Shown here: one piece after another, positions 10,529-23,200 of the stretch
Numbering within the stretch: position 1 is the stretch's first letter
Layout of the letters: every line of letters begins with the position of its first letter
Notes under the pieces: model-generated
Databases searched by the model: none
What the model was told of the DNA's origin: nothing
Seen by the model: only the letters and a program-made list of their open reading frames with translations
NCBI RefSeq assembly: GCF_964275005.1
Contig: NC_092693.1
Coordinates: 23,587,122 to 23,651,121, forward strand
Reading direction: 5' to 3'
Source of the DNA: Diadema setosum
Taxonomy: Eukaryota > Echinodermata > Echinoidea > Diadematoida > Diadematidae
DNA: 64,000 nucleotides
Program-made: the position numbers and the translations under genes

Positions 10529-13500
10529 GTGAGTAAATGCAGCTGGCAAGCTGCATCAAACCTGTTGTGCATCAGTCTCATCTGTGTAGTGACTGGTGTG
10601 TTTATTAGGTGATCCGAGTATCCTCTCGGATCACCTTCTGTATCTGTACGGATTCTTTCTTCTTCTTTCTTTCTTTCTGGACAAAAGTTGTGTTTCGATT
10701 AGCTCAGAAAGTACTCTTCCTATCAATGCCAAAATTATACCATATATGTATCGTGTCCCAAAGACGACAAATCAAGTAAAATCATTGTGATCAGTTGACC
10801 GTGACGTCACTATGACGTCATTATATGAAAACATATTCTCAATCATATCTCATTAATGGAATGACATTTTTCAATGAAATTTACGTCACATAAAATTCAA
10901 GTTATGCGCATTCTACTCATCTTCTCAAAATTCATATTTTCTCTTAAAACGTGTGCGTACGCGCGCGTTGAAATATTTGTATGCTCAAATCGAGCTCAAA
11001 TTTTTTTTGCACACGTTTCAGACCATTTGGAACATTTTTTGAAAAATTGAAAAAATTGGACGGACGCGTACGCGTGCGCACATAAATGCACGCACAGCTC
11101 ATATGAAATAGAAATTTCCTGTTTTTTTTTCACTCTTATTGAATGCCTGAAATGTCAAGGAATATTTCTACCAAGTTTCAAGTCAATCTGACTCAAAATG
11201 ACGTCATACGGGCCTGTCAAAGTTGAAATTCTGCGCGCGCGTCAATGGCGATATACAGTGCAACAATGCCAAAAAACCGCCAATTTTAAATCCGATTTTA
11301 CTCGTCAGGATGGACGGTGACCCCCCATTTTCTTTACATATTCTAAAAGCTAATGGGTTTTACATGTTATTTCATGGGTTGGCGAAGCTGGAAAAATGAT
11401 TAAAAGATATCAAATTTCTTAATAAAGTAAAAAAAAGTAAATTTTCAAAATGACGTCATCAAATTTCAAGTTCACTCAAGCGTATCTCACTTATTCTTTT
11501 GTTGATTTTCATCCAAATTTCAATATGTTGTAGCTTATTAAATGTTCTTTCAGTCATATAATAACAACATTTTGATTGGATGTCGGCATCACTTCGTAAA
11601 AAGGGATTGAAAGTAACATTGTCAAATTTGACCAGTTAACGTGTTATCTCTATGGGAGTGCAGTTTTTCTGGAAATGAAAACTGACATGACTATTTTTAT
11701 CGAGCACTAGCTCACTTATGCTTTGGTGAATTTCTCCCATATTTTAGTATGTTGTAGCTGAGACTTTGGGCTATCGTAAGTGTGCCCTTTGCTTTTTCAT
11801 ACGGAGTCGACATCACGTCCAAAAACTTGGTTGAAATTAAAGCTTATCTTCGATGTATTGAAATATTTCTTTCTTTCTGCAACTTTCTTTGCAATAACTC
11901 AAGAAAAACATACCCTATCACCACCATATTTTGCACATGTTTAGTTCATGTCACGTACATTATTTCATAAAATAACAACTACTTCATCAGACGCCATCTT
12001 GGGTATGTAAATTAGGGTCAAAGGTCATAAATGTTTCAGCCTGTATCTTGGTAAATACATGTCCTATCTTTCCCATATTTTGCACACGTAAAAACTATGT
12101 TACAAGGGTCATTTCACAAAATAACCACTTTTTGCTCAGATGTCATCTTCTCTGTGCAAAGTGGGGTCAAAGGTCATACAGCTGTATGTACTTCTTTCTT
12201 TATCTTCGTTGTGACGTGCTATGTCTATGGGAGGGGATTTCTCTAGATGTGAAAATTGACATGAATGTCTTTATCGAGCACTAACTCACTTACCCTTCGG
12301 TGAATTCCTCCCAGATTTCAATATGTTGTAGCTGAAACTTTGCGCTATCGTACGCGAGCCCTTTGTCTTTAAATGGTGTCGGGATCACGTCCAAAAACGT
12401 GGTTGAAATTCAAGCTTATCTTCGATGTATTTTCATATTTCTTTCTTTTTCCAACTTTCTTCGCAATAACTCAAGAAAAACAGCCCCTATGACCCCCATA
12501 TTTTGCACATATCGTCGGTTGAGAATGATAAGGGCGTTTGAAAAAGTTGTCACAAAACCCATAGTGTTCGAGACAACTTAACGCCCTTCTCATTCTCAAC
12601 AGACGATATTTAGTTCATGTTACGTACATTATTTCATAAAATAACAACTACTTGATCGGACACCATCTTGTGTATGTAAATTAGGGTCAAAGGTCATAAA
12701 TGTTTCATCCTGTATCTTGGTGAATACATGTCTTATCTTTCCCATATTTTGCACATGCAAAGACCATGTTACAAGAATCATTTCACAAAATATCTACTTT
12801 TTGCTCAGATGCCATCTTGGGGGTGCAAAGTGGGGTCAAAGGTCAAATATACTTCATTCTGTATCTTCGATAGTGTATACGGAATTCGGTACCTAAGATG
12901 GCAGGTCTGACTCCCTTTTCTACACGGCCAATGTCTCTAAACACAGATGAAACCTATATAGTCATGCCTACTGCGATCAGGACTCGAATCATTGATTTAA
13001 AAAAAATCGGATCACCTAATTTGTCAGTCTTGACAAATTCCGAGTCTATTTTTTTTTGTGTGTGTGTAACGTTAGGCCTATCTGTAATATTTTCATCTGT
13101 CTCGTGTTGTGATCGTAAAGCAATATTCAGCTGATATTATTTCCTCTTATTACCTCCGCCAAGGGAGGAGGTTATGGTTTTGTTACCGTTGGTTTGTTGG
13201 TTTGTTTGTCCGTGTGCAAAATAACTAAAAAATAGTTAACAGATCTGGATGAAACTTTAATAATTGCAGGAATACTAATGTTAGAATTATACAAGTAACA
13301 GATAATTACATTTTGGTAGTGAATTTATGAAGGATTTTTGATATTTTTGCAGGTAGGGTCAACAATGAACTTGGGAGTTCAGGGGGGTGTTTCATCAACG
13401 TTAGTCAGCGCTGACAAGTTGTCAGCGCTGACAATCAACCGTAGTAACAGTCAGTGACCAGAGCATCTCAGCCAATCATAACCAAGGATTTTGCTGAAAT

Positions 13501-16500
13501 TGTCGGCACTGACTAACGTTGATGAAACACCCCCCGCGCGTATTTGAGGTTTGCATGCGTGCACTAAAGTGCATGCTCTAGTTTCTGCCAAGATGTGGCG
13601 CGCCGCGCAGCTGGAAGTTTATGATGTAACAAAGAGGTTTCTAAATTGGTTGGGAAATCGGGTGACTTTCAATTCAGCACACAATGCTAAAGTACGTAGG
13701 GCCTAATGGGTGGAAATCACTGATATCTCTATGGAAGAACAAGATCAGTGGTGGAAATGAGCTGCATGCTTGGCGGAGGTCTGCGCTCTCAGAGTGCTTT
13801 TCTGGTTCTTGTAATTTCCATGTTCCATTTACAGTGACTATTTTTATGTTTATGTTCGTTGTCTTCCTTTCATTGAATTGGAAAAAAAAAACAAGGCCTA
13901 TAAGAGAATATTATTCCATTATTTTCAGTTTGAAATCACAGTTAAGAGTGTCATGCACAAGTTGCATGATATCATCATCATAGAGCTACACTGTAGCTCC
14001 ATGATATCATCAACTGAAATGTGATATCATGATATGGATACAGGGTCCAGGGAGGTGATCACCTCCCTGCAGGGTCCAACATCGGTTGTATGGTAGCGGC
14101 CAGTGACCCAAGCCATGGCCACTACAAATTGATATTGAGCCACCAAATTTTCCAAAAGCTTATCTTTTGGTGGCCTGATAGGACATCTAAGATCCAAATG
14201 AATTCTTATGTTTCATCAAGTTATAATGGAATTAAAATGAATTGTTAAATATTTCATTTTATTTCTGGTCATTTCATTTGTTTTCGAGCCATTTAGTGGC
14301 CCAAAGGCAACCAGAGAAAAATTCCAATGTCGAGCCCTGTGAATAGCCTGTATACCAAAAATGGTTCGACATGAGCATGTGACCACAAGTACTGTTCACA
14401 AAGTATCCATGTGCAGAAGATTTTTTCACATTCGCTTTCACAAGCGAAAAGAGCAAAATATTCTGTATACCGAAGCATTATACTTCATGCATTGTCTTCG
14501 CATAACATCACACATTGCAACTGATTGACAAATTGCCCTAATCCTTATAGCATGCAGCGGGGTACTGGAGGTCGTAGGTTCGAATCCTGCTCGAGTATGT
14601 ACGCCCATGATTTTTTATCTTGGCAAAACACTGATCAATTCAGTGCTTATTTACGTCGATGTAGAGCAATTTGTCAATCAGTTGCAATGAAAACATCTCG
14701 ACGGAAGAATTTCATGAATTTGAATAACAAAGCAGTACCCGCTGCATGCTATAAGGATTAGAACCAACACTTGCTGTCGGGCGAAAGCTCGGTGGTCTAG
14801 TGGAGATGACGCCTGTCCGGTGATCAGGAGGTCATAGGTTCGAATCCTGCTTGAGTATGTACGCCCATTATTTTTTATCATGGCTACTACTAAAACACTG
14901 ATCAATTCAGTGCTTATTTACGTCGATGTAGGGCAATTTGTCAATCAATTGCAATGAAAACATCTCGACGGAAGAATTTCATAAATTTGAATAACATCAC
15001 ACATGTTGCCAAGATAGCTAGTTGTGATAGTTGTTTATGATACTTCTGAATGAAGATTTGATATTCAACTCTCTTTTATATCACTGGACAATGTTCAGAT
15101 TGTCACCAGTCTGCAATTTCATATGACTTAGGTTCATTTGTAATATTGTCTTCTTCCTTTACAATGTGAGTTCATAGGCTTATAAGATAGGGGAATGAAA
15201 CCCAAGTATGTACATACATTGTATGTAGTCAAGTGGATTGGGTAAATGCAGTAATACATTTTAACACATCAGCAAAGTTTGAGGGAAAGGACAATCTGTT
15301 CTTGAAACAGAATTGTTAAAGTTTCAGTGCCACCATCACTAGATGATGAGACTATTCCAGACCATAATGTCACAGATGGAAAACAGTATATAAGTCAACA
15401 AAAAATATCATTTTTCATGGAATAACACATTCCCTCAACTTTTACTAACATGTCAAAGGGTAAGTCTAGTGCTCTTTTACTATGCTGGAACTGTGAGAAT
15501 ATGTTGAATTTTCTTTGTATATTTTCTGTATATCATTTTCCATCTGTGAAGTCATGATCTGTAAGTCATCTCACCCAGCAATGGTGGCACTTAAACTTTA
15601 ACAATTCGTTACTTTTGATTGAATAGACTGCCCGGTTTCTCTCAAATTTTGCTGATGCATTCTATATTGCTGCATATACTTGATCCACAGGTATATATTT
15701 GGGTGTCTACCTCCTTTAATGTACAGTTCTCTGTAGTATAGTGTAAGGATGAACAAATGCATGCTGGCGGACTCAATGGAAGACCCTCCCTGTCAAGCAT
15801 GACTGATCTCATTGTAAATAATGCTTGCATACCATGGTAATCAGGGACATTGTACCTGTGCATGCAGTATAAACATAAAGCCCTCAATTCTGTGACAGAT
15901 ACTGTACCTGTCTTCTTCCTCTTTTTTCATTCCCCCTCCCCCCCCCCCCCCCCAAAAAAAGCATACAATTATACTTCATGTCATTCTGTCACTTCCAAAC
16001 TGGCCATAATCATCCATGGACCTCCTTGTTGCCATTGATGTCATAAAGTATTTTAAACACACGCACAAACACATATTGCACCAGCAGAAGGGCATTATCT
16101 TATTGATAAAACAGAAGATAAGAAAAAGCTTGAGAGGTAAACTGAAGGTACAATTGTAAGCCTGCCACTTTGATTTTTTTTTTAAAGAAATTTTCTGTGG
16201 ACATGATTCCAGACATATAATTATTTCACATCCTGCAGCACATAAATTGATGATGCCATAGGATTTGTGGAATTTGTTGTGATCCTTGACAGATAAACCA
16301 ATTGTGACCGTGCATCACAAAAAGTCGCACCGAGTTGATCTTGTGTGAGAACTGAAAATTGGTGAAATGGGTCAGCTTAGCCAGTTTTAAGATTTTCATA
16401 TTTTCTGAAAGAGCAAATCTTCTTCTTTATAGTGCTAAAGTTTGGGATCATAAAACAGAATGGAAATTGTGTTTTTAGCAGTTTTTCTTGATCACTTTTT

Positions 16501-17186
16501 TTTTTGTGTAGAGCACTGTGTTAAGGTGTGTCTTAAAGGTAGGGGATACCTTTTACAGAACTCCCAAAATGCAGCAAAACATTAAATATGAACCCCAGGG
16601 GACTTGTTTAGGCCACTGCTTAGAAATTTGGAAGTCAACAGTTATCTACAATTTGAATAATGCACAAAACTCAACTACTCAGTAGTTCTGTGTGTCAGCC
16701 ACACTTAAGCCTTTTTTGTTGCAGTCTTCTGTATTTTTTTTAAATCTATTTATTCTAAACACAAATCTAAAAGTATAAGAGCTGATGTAATAACATATAG
16801 AGTGTGTGGCAAGAATGTACATAGAAATGTTTGTAAGTTTTGATGAACTTTCTTCACAAAATATACATGATGGACACACATGCAGTGCATGGGTCTGCAA
16901 AGGTAGCCTAGTAATGTACTGGAATGTACGGTGAGCCCCGAAAAAAATTGAATTCAAAATCTAACGGTCAATAAAAATGTACTAAATGTTACCTTCCACT
17001 TTCAGTACTTTATGGGAGTTTCTAAAATGATACTCTCTTCAACATACCACTGTGTTTATACAACTCTTCATTTAAGGCATGCAAATGGGATTCCCTACCT
17101 TTAAAGAGTCCCCTTTTTATTTCTTAACCCTTTCTTGAGCACTTTTTTGTAGAGCACTGTGATAAGGTGTGTCTTAAAGAGTCCCC

Positions 17187-17222
<36 letters not shown>

Positions 17223-20200
17223 ATTGCGATCGCCCTTCGTCCAGCGTCCGTCGTGCGTTGTGCGTCGTGCGTCGTGCGTAAACTTTTTACATTTTCATCT
17301 TCTTCTTTAGAACCCCATGACGGATTTTCACCAAACTTGGCAGGTAGCATCCCTAGGGGGATAGAATCTCAATTTTTCAAATGAGCACCACCTGGGGGGC
17401 CCCTGGGGGGGGGGGGGGAGCCCAAACCCCCTAAAATTAAGGAATCTTTAAAAATCTTCTTCTATAGAACCAGAAGTGATAGGGCTTAGTTAATACTATG
17501 AGTTAGTACATTGATGACTGTAGTTTCAAGTTTGTTCATGGGGGAATCAGGGGTGCCCCCCTTGGGACCCAGGGGAGGGGGTTGGGAGGGGTCCTAATGG
17601 GGACTAAATTGTACATTTTCATCTTCACTTGGAGATCCCCATGTCTGATTTTCACCAAACTTGGTAGGTAGCATCCCTAGGGGGGATAGGATCTCAATTT
17701 GTTCAAATGGGCACCATGGCCCACCTGGGGTCCCCAGGGGGCCCAAACCCCCTAAAATTAAGGAATCTTTAAAAATCTTCTCTAGAACCAGAAGTGACAG
17801 GGCTTAGATAATACTATGAGTCAGTACATTGATGACTGTAGTTTCAAGTTTGTTCATGGGACTGGCGGAATCACAGGTGCCCCCCCCCCCCTTTTGGGAC
17901 CCAGGAGAGGGGATGGCGATGGGTCCTAATGGGACCTGAATTGTACATGTTCATCTTCTTTTTGAAAACCTCATGATGAATTTTGACCAAACTTAGCAGG
18001 TAGCATCCCTATGGGGATAGAATCTCAATTCCTTCAAATGGGCACCATATCCATCTTGGGGGCCCCTAGGGGGCCCACCCCCCCCCCCCCACACACATTA
18101 AGGAATATTAAAAATCTACTCTAGAACCAGAAATGATAAAGCAAAGTTAATACCATGAGTTTGTACATTGATGACGTTAGTTCCAAGTTTGTTCATTGCA
18201 GATCCAGGGCTGCATGCCCCCCTCCACCCTGGAGTTGAGGAGGGGGGATCCATATATGCAGACCTAAGTTTCCAATGTTCTCAGGTATGAGTGTGCAAGA
18301 ATGCATGGAAGGTGAAATTGTGATACTCGGGTGAGCGCGTGACCCCCGGGTCTCTTGTTATTTCTTAACCCTTTGCACAGTCTTAACTCTCAGCTCTAAT
18401 AACTTAGGAAAAGATGATGCCACTGCTTTGAAAGTTGGCAGTAAACATGAACAAAGTGTGTTAATAAAGTATACCCAATTTCAGCTTAATCTGATAATCT
18501 CTTCATTGTTGTTGCTCAGATGATTTACATCCTGTTTTTGTCACATTCATCCACAGCTAGCATGGCTAAAGATTAAGTGCTTGAATAGACCCTGTACTTC
18601 AGAGCCTCTTTTCTCAGTTCACACTTTTCCAGAGTGTGTGCTTTTTTTCAAGCATTTAGATGGCTTAATAGGAGTGTCTATTTGAGCTGAGTTATTTAAG
18701 CTTAGAGTCTGCTCTTTCATAATCTGCCCTTAACTAAAAATCCATGCATGGCGACTTTTTGTTGGTTTTGTAATGCAGGTCACAATTGATACTCTGGAAC
18801 ACCTGAAATATTATACACTAAACAAGAATGATTACATGTACACCACTATACACACAAGTGAGTTATTACAATATCTATATGCATTTAAGCTTATAAGCCA
18901 GTTCGGGGTTCCAGTTTGAGCATGAGCAGAAAAAGGTCATTTGTACCGAGAGATAAGTTGCTTTTTAAATTCACTGAGATAAGCATAGATCTGTAATATT
19001 ATGATTATTCATGTAATCCTTATAAATCGTGCCATCCAGTACATCCACCTGACAGCAAGCCTGGTATTTGGCAATGTTAATAGAAAATGTTTGTTAATGT
19101 ATTCAAAACAGCACAATGAAATGGATGCTTCCCAAAGTGTTGATTGACGAACCATTCTGGTCACTTTATCTACACAGGTTCATTTTTTGTTAGAATACGA
19201 GTTCCATAAATTGCTATGTTGGGCAAGCTACTGCATTATGTCGCTTTGAATTGAGTGAAGTGCCTAACCAACTGAGAAAAATGAAAGGTCATTTGTACCC
19301 ATGTGCACATGAGCTATCTCCAAACTGGCTTATTGCCCCACCCCACCCCTTCATACAATCACAGATCATCATTTAGGCCTATTAAATGTATCGGCCAACA
19401 TAGCTACAGTAAACTACACTGTAGTTGTTGTGCAGCTGGTGCCACTGGGCAGTCATAGTGGCCTGTTGTATGTCCTCCAGGAGAAGCCAAGTCAGTAGTC
19501 ACTAGTCTCCTTTAGGCACAAGTTCACTATACTTTCTCATTGTGGGGTTTTCCATTTGGTGGCTATTGGCAAGTGGTTATTATAAACAGGTGGTCACTAT
19601 AGCAGGTGTGACTGTATCTAATGAAATTTTTAAAATGTGATTACATTTGAACAGCTATGAATTGGTCGTACTGAGTACAGAGTTTCAGAATTCATAGTAC
19701 TTGATTGGACTGAAGAATAAGAAATCACAATGAGCAAGGATAATGACATGGCAACTTTATTTGAAGAATGTATGAGGGGGGGGGGGGGTCAAGGAAGCAG
19801 AACAAAAGAAGAAAACACACATGAACTACTGTGGATGAACTTGTTAAGCAAGTGGTATTGTAATGGAAATACATTGCTGCATTTCTGAAATATGTGAGAG
19901 CCTCTTATATCATCATCCAGGGTGTTCCGTGTACTTTGTTTAGGGTTTTCAAAGCATTGGTTTAAATCTTTTTGGACAACAGTAAATTCCACAAGTCTAC
20001 ACTATACACGAAGTTGTCGATTTACTAGTACATGACGTGAAATTATGAAAATTGTCTGGACTTCTGCCCCTTTGCACATGTTCAAGGTCAAAGGTTGTGG
20101 TCAAATTCTTAAAATTTCATTATTTCCCCATATCTCTGCAGTATCTAAGGGTATTTTCATGAAACTTGATAAGAGAGGGCCAGATACATTCAAGGTTGGA

Positions 20201-23200
20201 CTGTATGTGCTCTCTGAAACAGTTCAGCCATCGGAATGAAACCTGGTTTATATTATTATAAACAAATGTAAATACTGAACACATTTGTAGTTGTGCCAAA
20301 CTTTCAAACATGCCATTTCAGTTTTTTGTTTTTTTTTTTGCCAGTTGGATGAAACTGTCATCTCACAATGTCAAGAAGTACTTTAGACCAGTTGGGAGAA
20401 CAATGCAATATGGGGGAGGCATGCCAGTCACCACAGTGACATTTCTAGTTTCTGTCTGACTTTGATGAAACTGACACGCAATTATTCTATTTTACTTAAA
20501 GGACATTATGTCCATTGCAAATGCATTTTGACTTGTGTAGATTTATAATACCCTGATTATCACTTATGTGTCAAAAAGAATATCTAAATACCGGTACATT
20601 CATTGTATGTACTTTTTATTTTATGATAATTTTTCTGATATTTTTCTTCAGATTACTTTTTTTTTTTTTTAGATACATCCACAGGAAAAAAAAAAAAAAG
20701 CACCCAGACTAAGATTCTGGTATGACATCATTTGTCGATTTTATTTTCATTCCCAAAACATCGCTTTCCAAATGAAATGTTCATGACCCCTGGGAAAAAT
20801 AGTTTCAAAGATTTTGAGTAGTAGAATGTACATGTATTATGCCCTTTTGAAAGGGATTATAAATACACTATTGCATGCTGTGATGTCTTACATATTGTGC
20901 TTATTTGTGTTCGAGGATGGATCGGATCCCTGGCTTGGGCCATCTCTACCCTCACAAGCCCCCTGACTGCCCTCCTCCTACGCTGCTGCCAGACCCGGGC
21001 CATTGCCGCGCTGGGGGTAGTCTTCTGCTCATCTAGCCTCCTCATCTCGTCGGTGGCGCCCAATGTCTACACCCTCTTCGCCTCGTTCTCCATCATGTAC
21101 GGGATGGGCATCAATTTTGCACAGCACTCCACCCTGTGCCTCATCTACACCTACTTTCCGAACAAGAACTCCACGCGTACCGTGTCATTTGCACTCACCG
21201 GATGTCAAGTCGGTGAGACATCTTATTCCAGATATTATGGTGATTGCTTGATAGCAAACAAAATGAGGACATTTTGAAAGCACATCATATATGGACACAT
21301 AATTTGAGACATAGAACGGTAGTAGCCTTCTTCCTTCCTACTAGCCCTACCCCCCCCCCCCCCGATACACAAACAGAGACATGGGCTAATTTCTACCACT
21401 CTCGTCTGTCGTGTTCACCATCAGACTAGCTTTTCACTGATTTTAGATTAAGCATTACATCACCTGTCCAGAACACTGTATATCACAGCTCCCTTTATCA
21501 ATTTTACCAATGAGGAATCAAAAGACTCATTTCCTGTCATTATTTTATCTCTTTCAAGCAGTGTAACAGGTCTGTTTATAGTCTGTCCAAAGGGATCAAT
21601 GCAGAGCTGGCGAGCTTTTTCAAAAGGGGGAGGGCCACTTCCGAGTTTCATGAGCTAACAAGCAAAAAAAAAAAAAAAAAAAAAAAAAAAGAAAAAAAAA
21701 AGGCCTTCAGCACAACTTGTGGTGCCACTTCTGGGTTTCTTCAGCAGAAAAAAAAAAAAAAAAAAAAAGGTTTTCAGTTCATCTTTCTCCTTCCACTTCC
21801 AGGTTTCTTCAGTTGACAAGTAAAAGTGGTGACACCTTATCTATTCCATTGTATGGTTAAAAAAAGTGATGGGGGGGGGGGGGCCCAGACACAACACAAA
21901 GGAATCTTGCACAAGCAATGGTAGCCACACAGTCAGGACGATGCCATTTAGGTTCTGTTTCAATTGGTGCTGTGAGGAATGTTGTGCAACGAGTGGTCAT
22001 ATATGCCTTTCTTCATATCCGTCATGTAATTTTGCTCTATTCCGTCTGACCTCCTGTTTTTGATCCTTCACGTTTTTTGAAGGACGAATTGAATGCTACA
22101 TTGAAGGTTAGATTTGAGTCTCTTTTGTTATTGTGTTGGCTATCCGGGGATTAAATATGCCATATATCCCAAGCATCATCATCTCTATCACACAATCAAG
22201 CAAAAAAAAAAAAAGTTGTATTGGCATAACAGGCCATATGAAAATAGGGTCAGTAGGTCAGTTTTTTTAAGGCAAATGACATAGCGCAATATTTTACTGC
22301 CACACTTTGCAGTGAAGCAAACACTGTATGACTCCACATAATGTTAAGTTAAAAAAAGATAGTGAAAACAGCCGAATCTTTTAAAAATGATAATGCGACT
22401 ACACTTGTGGATTAAATAGAAACAAGTGGATAAATCGCAAAAAAAAATAAAGCTGAAAGTTGTGAAACTCAAATGAGAACCGGGAAAATGTTTGAAAAGA
22501 TGGCGACTGCGCCAAAGCGATAACAATTGCACTATCCACATCGAAATATTGTGTTATCATGAGTGCGATAGCGATTTTTTTTTTTCTTTAATCTCTAGGG
22601 TTGGGGACACTTTTAGTGTCATTTGCGTTATGCCAATACCACTTTTTTTTCTTTTTTTTTTTGAGGGGGGCCTTAATCTTATGAGAACTAATCATGGTTT
22701 AGTTGATGAAGCACAATATGTCCTGGAAAGAGTACTTCTCCACTTGGTCTGTGTTCTGTTTCATCATGGTGATGTGCAGGAGTGTCACTGGTATTTTAAG
22801 TATGATGCCACACAGTCTTTTTTTCCTTCACTGTCTCTCCAGGTTTGCTTTCCTTGAATCCCCTAATGGCTTATTTCGTGGCTACGATTGGTTGGCGGCC
22901 GGCACTGCGCATTTTCAGTGCAATCGTTTTCGTTCCAGGAGTCATCAGTTGCATCATCTTGCTTCCCCCCAAAAAGAAGACTACCGTCGGGAATCCCAAA
23001 ACGGGGAAACGTCTGGCCTTGTACAAGGACCAAGGTGATACAGACAGTCAAATAAAGGGTACAGATTTCTCACTGCAGTGCAAAAGACACGACAGTTCAG
23101 AGCCCAAGTTGAACGCTCGCGATTCGTGTGGAAAGTGTGGAAAGTTTGACTTTTGCGAGTGCTGCCACGCCGACAGCGGGGAGAGTGAAGCAGAGGAGAG

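Noticed and set aside
14786..14860. Possible functional tRNA gene
   Set aside because: A and B boxes are good, but the acceptor stem and anticodon arm do not form a proper cloverleaf, and the sequence repeats as part of a SINE.
14274..14905. Frames on the - strand including one with RIRTYDLLITGQASSPLDHR
   Set aside because: This is the antisense of the SINE tRNA-like head and recurs wherever the SINE occurs (also 29478-30018).
16679..16957. 92-codon frame shared with 25472-25681
   Set aside because: Both lie in copies of the same MITE; conservation follows from recent transposition, and no transposase motif is present.
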